A DNA stretch of 64,000 nt. It comes from Cheiracanthium punctorium (lineage: Eukaryota; Arthropoda; Arachnida; Araneae; Cheiracanthiidae). This document shows, piece by piece, positions 51,701-60,700 of the stretch. Both the position numbers and the translations under genes were made by a program. Position 1 is the stretch's first letter. Every line of letters starts with the position of its first letter. The notes beneath the pieces are model-generated. The model was not told the origin of the DNA. It was given only the letters and a program-made list of their open reading frames with translations, and searched no databases. The stretch spans positions 62,001-126,000 of the forward strand of contig JAWZYV010012274.1 of NCBI GenBank assembly GCA_038373885.1, given 5' to 3'.

Positions 51701-54700
51701 ATTTTTTCTTTGAGATTACGATGGAATGTAAAAAGAACGTTTTGTACTCTTACGTCCCATAGTCTAAGAATATTAGAAAATACCATATAATCTGGCAACC
51801 ATATCAAAAAACTCACATATAGGACAAATTTTATATTATTAGCTGTTTTGATAAAATGAAATATTAACATACATAAAAACGAAGTTACTTTTCGGTCGCC
51901 CAAATAAAAGTGATTAGTTTTCATGCGGATTTCCTTCGTGTTAACTTGAAACGAAACTTGAAAAATAACCCCCCCCCCCACAATGATTTTTTTTAATATG
52001 AATATGTTTTCTTTATAGTGTTTTCATAATTTATCAGGTCTTTGCTTCATTTATGTTCAGAAGACTAATATGCATAACACATTATAAAATATAGTTCAAT
52101 TGAAAAAATTATGGTGTTTATGATTTACTTTGTTAATTCTGTTAAATTTAATTAATTATTATTATGTAGGCTATTATATCCCATTTTAAAATACGGCACT
52201 ACACTTTCCTCAGATATATCCAAATGGAGTCTTAAAAACCTAACTGAATGAAAAATTACTGTAAAAATAAATGTTTCTTGTAATACACAGTGCAGCTTCG
52301 AAAAGGAAAAAAATGTCGCAAACACTTCTTATTTGGCCACCCTTCTTCGTATAGCTGAGTTACATATTTCATTCGTTTACAAATAACGCAAACTTTAATT
52401 ATCTATGCATAAAATTTGCATCAATTTTCCATGCTGTTTTCTAATAGCAACCATTAGTTTTCATTTCATATTTCAAACGTGTTTTGCTAATTTTTACGGC
52501 TTAAGAATGACTGAATCTCTTCAGTATTAATATATGAATTATAAAACGTATGAAAAAGATATTAATGCAATTTACTTGCATATGAGAAACAAAATGCCAA
52601 CGAATTTTTATGGAAGACACGAAGTCCGCCCAGGAGGTGTAGTGGCTTAAGAACCATTCTATCACGCCTTGGGTCTAGGTTCGAATCCCGGCTTGCGCAT
52701 GGATGTTAACTTGTTCATCCCTTCAAAGGAGGTAACGCAACGCTGGCCGCCCACTGGGTCCCCCCTAATAAAATGGCCACAATACCTTCAGGCAGTTGTA
52801 GTGGGCAATGCCTTATCAGCAAGTGCCCGCCCGTTGGAATAAAGAAAGAAAGACATGAAGCTGAAGATTCAAATTTGAAGTTAATAATACCCAAACACTA
52901 ACATTTTGTTTTGTTGTTTCCCAAAATTTAATTTATTTGTAACGCATAACTTCGTTTTTTACGGGATTAAATCGGGATTTCTGGTCATACTAATGCATGA
53001 AAATATTGTTTTGATACTACTGTTGCAGAAGTCTATAATTCAAACTTTAGTATTTATATAATGTATGAATTTCATTATTTAAAATATTTGAATATACATT
53101 TTTTAAGATTTAAATCTTGCAAAAGGCTTGCGTAAATTATTTTACACTGTCAAACTGACAATTTATTAGTACGGCCTAAATGACCCTAATAGCACAACTG
53201 TCCCCTGTGACTGAAATGCGACCACGCAATACTATCACAATAGAGTTACAAACAGTCGCCGCTACTCTGCAGCAGGGTCACCACACAGTCCCTATGTCAG
53301 CCCGCGGTGACTTCACATTGCGACCCTTCAGAGAAGTCGTTTTGCGACAGCGAAAAAATTCGTGGAAAAAGAGTTACCGAGGACATTCACAAGATGGCAG
53401 CACCAAACTCTCACGGAATGAAACGCCGCGGTACCAATATCGAACACTCGACGCACTCGTTCATAAGCCAGCACGTTACCTCAGCGCTGTGATCATCTTG
53501 TTTAAAATGCTTTAAAAACTAAACTGACTGCTGCAAAAGTTAGTTCTGGCATGGCTTGTTTTGGGAACTTAAAATTTTTCTGGAGTATTTTATAAATGGA
53601 GGGAAAATACCATAATTAAAAAATATAAATTAAAAATCTTGGAAATCTTTTTTTTTCACATAAATTATTTTCAAGAAATAATGTGCTGTTTTATTTAAGT
53701 ATTCATCCGAAAAAACTAATAATTTATTGAAATTTTTTATTCGGTTATGAAATAAATTTGTAATGTGCGACATGTTTACGGGGTTTGATATATATATTAA
53801 GGTATGAGGGATAAGATTTACATTTTTGCTATATATTGCCTAAAAGGGATTTCATGTAAAAATAAATAAAATTAATTGGAAAAACATGCATTAGATAAAA
53901 TAAATAAAGTATACTTAGACCCATAGTTTTACCGCAAATTTTACCTAGCGGAACTTTCAAAAATAGCAGGGACGTATTTAAAGGGGGGGAGGGATCCCGG
54001 GCCCCCATCCGAAAACTTAAAGCAATTATTAAAAAACAGCAATTTTGAGACATTTGTATTTACTCTAGTAACAATAAGGTTTAAAATACCGGATAGTCTC
54101 CCCCCCATCCAAAATTTAAACCTACATACGCTATCGAAAAATATATGCCATGGGGATACGAAAGAAATTGTTAATTTTACTCATAGATACTTAGTTTTCT
54201 CCATTGTGATTAGAACTGTGAATTCTAATACTTTTAAGAATAATATTATTTTATAAATAATATTGTCTTGTTTAAACGAAATAATTTAAAAATTAATAAA
54301 TTAAACTAAATTCCATTACTTCATAAATGCGAGATTTTATTGAATTACTCGTTATCATTTTCGGATTTATTTATTAAATGTTTCACGAAAGAAATTGCCA
54401 CAAAATACTAGAAAAAATGAGTCTGTTTCCAAAGTCACAAAAGCGGCCAGTGTGACGTCATTTTGAAGTCCAAAAAAATCAGTAGTCACACAGTGACTTC
54501 AAAGTGGAGTCACTGAGCGACCGATCACATACTAGTCACAAGGTGACTACACGGCGACGTCACCTGGTGACTGGTCACAAATAAACTTCACAGTGACCAC
54601 ACAGTGGAGTCACATCACTCACAAGTCACAATGTGACTAGTATCTGACAGTCCTGTGACAATTGTGACCCTCTGTGACGTCACAGCGACTCTTTTGTGAG

Positions 54701-57700
54701 CATCTGTGCTATTAGGGGAAAAATAACTGAAAACTTTGTAAAATAACACCATAAAAAGTATTTATCTGTAAAGCAACCGTTTTGGGTGTTAAAATGTTTT
54801 ATCCTTCATCACAGTTTTATCCTATCTGCTCGTGTGGGTGGTTTAACTTTTTTACAAGTAATGAAGGGTGGGCCTTTTTATATAATCCAAAACGATAGCT
54901 TTATATACTAGTACGTTTTATGGTGTTATTTTACAAAATTTTTAATTATTTTTATTTTTAACACCAGTTTCTTGTTGATTCTTCTTGTTACGGCATGCAT
55001 ATTCCTGAAAGTTAATACTTCATTCATTTTATAACCAGAAACTGTATCACGTTAAAGAAAATTGGGCTTCGATAATATTTGTATAATATAGAAATATTTC
55101 TTCAAACTGGCGCTGTAAATGCATTCAATATCTTCCCTAGTAATGATAGAACATTTGCGAAAATTTGAGTTAATTTTGAGAAATTTATGAAGTTTTGTGG
55201 AATGTATGATATTTTATTATTATCTTTTTAGATGGTGCAAATATCATGTCGTCTTCGGGGGAAAATTTGAAATATTTAATATGAATAAGATTCCTTATGC
55301 AAATCTTATGCAAAAAATATTAGCTATATACGTAATTTGTTAAATAATGGTACATAAAACTTGACTTTAAGACAAAGAATGGTTGAATAAATGAAAAGTG
55401 GGCCTTTCCCACCTTCCTCCATGTAGTTGTATATAATCGAAACATTTAATGCATTTTAAAAATATTTTTTAAAGCACCATGCAAGGCGGGATCATTCTCG
55501 GATACAGGCTTTGAGCCATGCAGTCTGTGCGGCATGGGTTCATTCCAGAACAGTGAAATGCAAAAGAGCTGTATTGTTTGTCCCAACCGAACCAGCAGTC
55601 GCGTACCTGGAGCAAAAAGCATAGATGATTGTAAAGGTAAGTTGAAGTGATTTATGGAAACTAAAATGTAAAATTTACTGAAGCAGTTCATTTTACATAT
55701 CTAACACGATATATTTAGAGCTAATTGATAATTTTTATGAATGAAATTGGTTGGACCTGCACATCTCAGTCATTTCCCAATTTTTATTTTATTGTTCAGA
55801 TACCAGGCCATTGACTATTTTTCCATTAGGCTACGAGTTTTCTATAATACTATTAAAATCCTTCAGTGCAGAATACTCGTCCAAATGAGCAGCAGTCATG
55901 GTTTATCCAGAATCATATATAACACAGTCAGGCGAAATATTCAAATTAGAACTGAACAAATAGGCATTAAAAAACGATCGTACCCAGTCAAAAGTCTAAA
56001 TACAATCACAGCAGCAAAACGTGGTAAATCCGGGACACAGGGAGGTTCACAAAGCGCACTCCAGGATATATCTTCAGGAGCGCGGGAAGCTACACGACGA
56101 AATGATCGTCGGAAAATTCTCTTGATCTCTAATTTAGCTTCATGTAAGGGCATTTCCTTGAAATGAAATTTCCCAATGTTCATTGTCGTAACCATACGGC
56201 CATTGGTCGGCGGTAAACTGTTATTATCTAAACAAGTACCAAAGTTAACAAATGCCTGTACGTACAATTTTCTGTTTCAGTGCTCTAATACTGTTTGTAT
56301 AGATATTTTATTCAGAATAAATACACAAATATCAGGCATATTCGTATTTTTTGTGTTGCTTTAAAATATTTTATTTGCATCTGATATTATTAGGCTCTGT
56401 AATGATTTGAGAAGCTCTGAAATGAGGTTATTTATGCACACTTGCTAGGGGTATGTATTAAAAAACATTACAATTGTAGCTTTCAAAGAAAACTTTTAAT
56501 TCTTTAAAACGGAAATACTTAAGCATTTCAAACACAGATTAAAACAGAACTCATTTAACACGAATGCGAAAAATTTTCAAAGCTTTTGAAATTCAAGATT
56601 TTTAAAGTAAAATAATTTACAAACACAGATGAAAAAGTGTAGTTACTATACGCATTTTTAAAATTCAACATGAATTCATGTAATAAAGCAAACTGTGTTT
56701 ATGTTACACATACACATGTATATTTTTATTTTGCAGAGATTGATTTATGCGGTGAAATGCTTCCTTGTGAAGATGGCTCAACATGCATTCAGAATGATAA
56801 AGATTATGAGTGCATATGCCCGCCTGGTTTGACTGGAAAGAATTGCGAAATCAATTTTGATGATTGCGCCTCTAGCCCTTGCTTGAACAATGGTACCTGC
56901 ATTGATGGTGTTGGAAATTTTACATGCCTTTGCATCGATGGATGGACTGGTCATCAGTGCGAAATTAATATAGACGATTGCGCTTCTAGTGAGTATTGGT
57001 TCTTTTGTTTTATAACTTCAATGAAACATTTAATCAACAACGGCAATTTACTTAATGCAATTATTTTTATATGATATTTTCGTATATATATGATATTTTT
57101 ATAAATCGTAAAATTTATCTCTTTAAAATATTGGAAATTGATTTCTTTAGAGGTTTTTATTCCTTGCAGTAAGATTGCCTGTACGAATTTACTAGTTTAG
57201 GATGTATTTCGTATTTATATTATAATTGCACGGTTAGAAAATCGATGTTGATTATTGAAGTTGAAAATAAAATACGAATTAACTCTTTAATTACGAATTA
57301 ACTCTTACGAAACAAATTTACTTTTGCAGTTCCTTGTTTGAATGGTGGCAAATGTCTCGATAAAGTTAATGCATATGAATGCGAGTGTCGACCTGGCTTT
57401 ACTGGAGAGCAGTGTGAAGAAAATATATATGAATGTGAACCAAATCCATGTTTAAATAATGGCACATGTTTTGATAAAGAAAATGTAAGTATGATATATA
57501 TCAAAAACATCCATTAGCTCATTTAGGATCGTATCCAGAAGATCTCTTTATTTATTTATTTTTGATTTGGGGAGAGGGCAGATGAGAAAACTCATTTTGG
57601 GAGCAAATGGGAGATTATATAGTTTAAATTTTTCTTTGAACCCAGGTTAAACGTTTTTCTTATAAGACTCTGTACATTGATCTATATCAAAATTCTATAT

Positions 57701-60700
57701 CAGATTTCTATGCTATCAAACGGCGAAAGTAATACTAAATAGAAGTAAGCAATAAAATCAAGGAGTTTCGACCCTGTTCACTTCCAGCTCCTCCTTGAAT
57801 GCTCCTCCTCCAACAGAACAAAAATACAAAATTGAACCCCAATCACGTGAAAATATTTTCGACCCACCCTTCTTCGCTAAGTATTTTCTTATCTTACTCA
57901 CTGTCTCAGATTCTCCATCAAAAACGACTAAGGTCTGTTTACATGGTGCGGGCCAATGTTGGAACTCCAGGGGGTAAGGGATTTTTTGAATGGCCAATTT
58001 TCACTTGCAGGGCATTGTAATCGAAAAATTTATGGTCTTTTAATGACGTGTTGGAATCCACCGATAAAAGCTAACTTGTGAAACCACAAAACCACGCCCC
58101 CTCACATAATGGAGAGACGACACGGGAGATTCCTCCTGCGAGCGTCTACTTGAATACATTGATTTACCCCTGGAGTTCCCGACATTCGCCCGTACATGTA
58201 AACGGGCCTTTATCATTTGTGGAATCTCTAACCCTATGCACATGCTCTGTTGTCCATTTTACCAAACATAATCAGGACCTTGATTTTCATCGTTTTGTTC
58301 ACAGGAATTCTCTAGAACTTCACAGGTACTTTACCCATTCCGGATTATAGAAATCCTGTAATGTGAAGTTAAAAACCGAAATAATCAGGTAAAATTGTAA
58401 AACAACTACAAAAGAAAAAAAAAGGACTTACATTTTTTGAAGAGGAAGAAAAAAACATTTCGTATATCTCGGCATATAACACGCACTTTCAACTTAAAAA
58501 ATTACTTCATTTTTTCGTGTGCGTGCTATACCCCGAATATAAAAGGCATAGCATAAAATATAAAATAAATTTCTTGACATATCCTAAATTTACTGATGCG
58601 TGTTATACGCCGGGATATACGGTAAATGAAAAATAAAACACGTTGGTTGAGGAATTACACGCAACAGAAAGATCTTGTTTGTTTGTCCGTATTATAGAAA
58701 TTCCGGAGTTTGCAAGTCCGAATTTGAGCAGTTCTACTGCATACTGTTCAAGGAGGGGATCTGGCTGCGTCTCTTGAGAGCATTTTTGACTCTGGTGTAC
58801 GTGCTTTACATTTTAATTTTTGTTTTTTGTAGGGCTACAGATGCTGCTGCCCAGAAGGATACTTTGGCCTAAACTGTGAAAGTACGCATGATTGGGCATG
58901 CAACAAACAACCGTGCCAAAACGGAGGAACCTGTCATCAAAGTCCAGAGACCTTTAATTGCACCTGTACGGAAGGGTTTGAGGGAGAGTTTTGTGAAATT
59001 AACATTGATGACTGTCGAGGGTTCAGCTGCGAAAATGGTGGTGTTTGCGTAGATGGAATCGGTTCGGCAACTTGCACTTGTCCCAAGGGATTTGTTGGCG
59101 TGCATTGTGAGAAAGGTAAAGAGATTGTTTTAAAATAGGATAGAGATGAATTAAAAGCTGTATGAACGTTATGCAAAATTAATATTTTTATTTTTATGGA
59201 TGGTATAAGATATTCAAACAAAGCATTTGTAATGCTGCATCTTAGATTCCTATAAAGCAGCAAGCAATTTTTAACTGTTGAATGCCTGTTTACGCTTACA
59301 AATAGTTAAAAGGTTATGTACATAGTAAAATGATTTTAAAATTTCGATTAATGATTGAAATGCCATCCACATTATTTGTAAGCGTATCATACGTTTTTAT
59401 GAAAAGAGCATGTAAAAATTTTAACTTGAATGGGAGTTACAGAAAAGATAGAGGGGAGTGGGGCAGTGTTCATACCGTGGATAAGTAAGACAAATTATGG
59501 AGTAATACAGTGTAAGGTAAAATATTTAACTTTATAATCCTCTTTTTTTATTATTATTTTTAATTGCTTTCTTGCATAATATTTTTAGAATTACCGTAAA
59601 GAGTTTTTAAAAAGTTTGCATAGCCATCGTGTAAGGTGAAAATAACCAATTAGTTTCATTAATTTAAAAAAGAAAAAATATATATGTATATAATTAATAA
59701 GTAAAACACTAAGAATATTACTGCAAAAATATCCCCGTGGGGAAAAAAAAACATAACAACAGAAACAGTAGCACTCAAAGCTGTTTATGGTTTGTCAATG
59801 AACTGATCAATTTTTGCAGAATAAAAGAGTTTTTTGCCATCTGAAAATTTTCGAAATTTCTTCACTTTAACCGTAACCTGAGAGCTGTAATCCCAATCTC
59901 GAACGTTACCTTCAAATGTCAGTATTTAAAATTTCTTTGCGAATGGTTGGCCAAATAGGCCACTAGAAAATTCATTCATGGGGATATTTTTGTAATAATC
60001 ACCCTGTATATAAATATGAAAAAAACGCTGACCTAGGCTATTATTCCTTAAATATTGATTATAGACATATACCATTAATGACAAAGTTACTTAAAAAAGA
60101 GGTACAATATTATGGTATCGATTAAAATTTTCTGCAGTTTAAATCTAAATAAATATAAAATTTAAATTTTTACACGGTCCCGTATAAAATTTCCCTATTA
60201 GTAAAATATAAAACGTGCATTAACTAGGTGACTACGGAATTTCAGCTTTTCATCATAAAATGCCTCAGAGATATGGAAATAACTATATGTTGACTTAAAC
60301 CATTTCTCACTGGCTATCAAACAGAAAAAAAAATCACATCGGAAGATCGCATTTCAGGGGCTGTACACAAATTTCGAAAGAAAATATTGATTGCATAAAT
60401 GCCAAGTACTTTTGCTGTTTTTGGTATTGTATAACTCCTTAACAAATTTATTTCAACATATCTCAGAGCGTGTTTATGATGAAAGGCTGAGATTTTCTGC
60501 ATCACCTCATTAATGTATGGGGCACATTTTACTAAATTTTTTGTACGGGAGCCATATAAAAGTTTTATTTATTTATTTAGGTTTAATCTCCTGAAAATTT
60601 TAATCGCTATCATAAATTCTGTTATAAATTAATGAAAAGTTAAGGCAGGAGCTGATATGCGGGGCTTCATTTTTCGAGAAACGTGAAATTGAACGATCTA

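Larger units (their letters stand above)
51029..55474 (+). other. Intron 17 (phase 1), about 4.4 kb
   Basis: Holds a plus-strand SINE (about 52626-52856) and a long element ending in CCCTAATAGCACA with GTGAC-rich ends (53184-54716). A mariner-like terminus (GGGGATTGAAAAGTAATGTC) is near 51388. Nothing is recognised in 51420-52600 or 54750-55440. Confidence 0.75.
57485..58832 (+). other. Intron 20 (phase 0), inside EGF 4
   Basis: Holds two MITEs with long inverted ends (57931-58210 and about 58459-58622). I see nothing else recognisable. Confidence 0.75.

Noticed and set aside
52626..52700. Functional tRNA gene
   Set aside because: The box-B motif is good, but the head does not fold as a cloverleaf and it continues into a SINE body with an A-rich tail.
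53180..53515. 111-codon plus-strand open frame
   Set aside because: Begins at the terminus of a non-coding transposable element and shows no domain.
55741..56166. 141-codon plus-strand open frame
   Set aside because: Antisense to the non-LTR relic, which shows the recognisable peptide on the minus strand.
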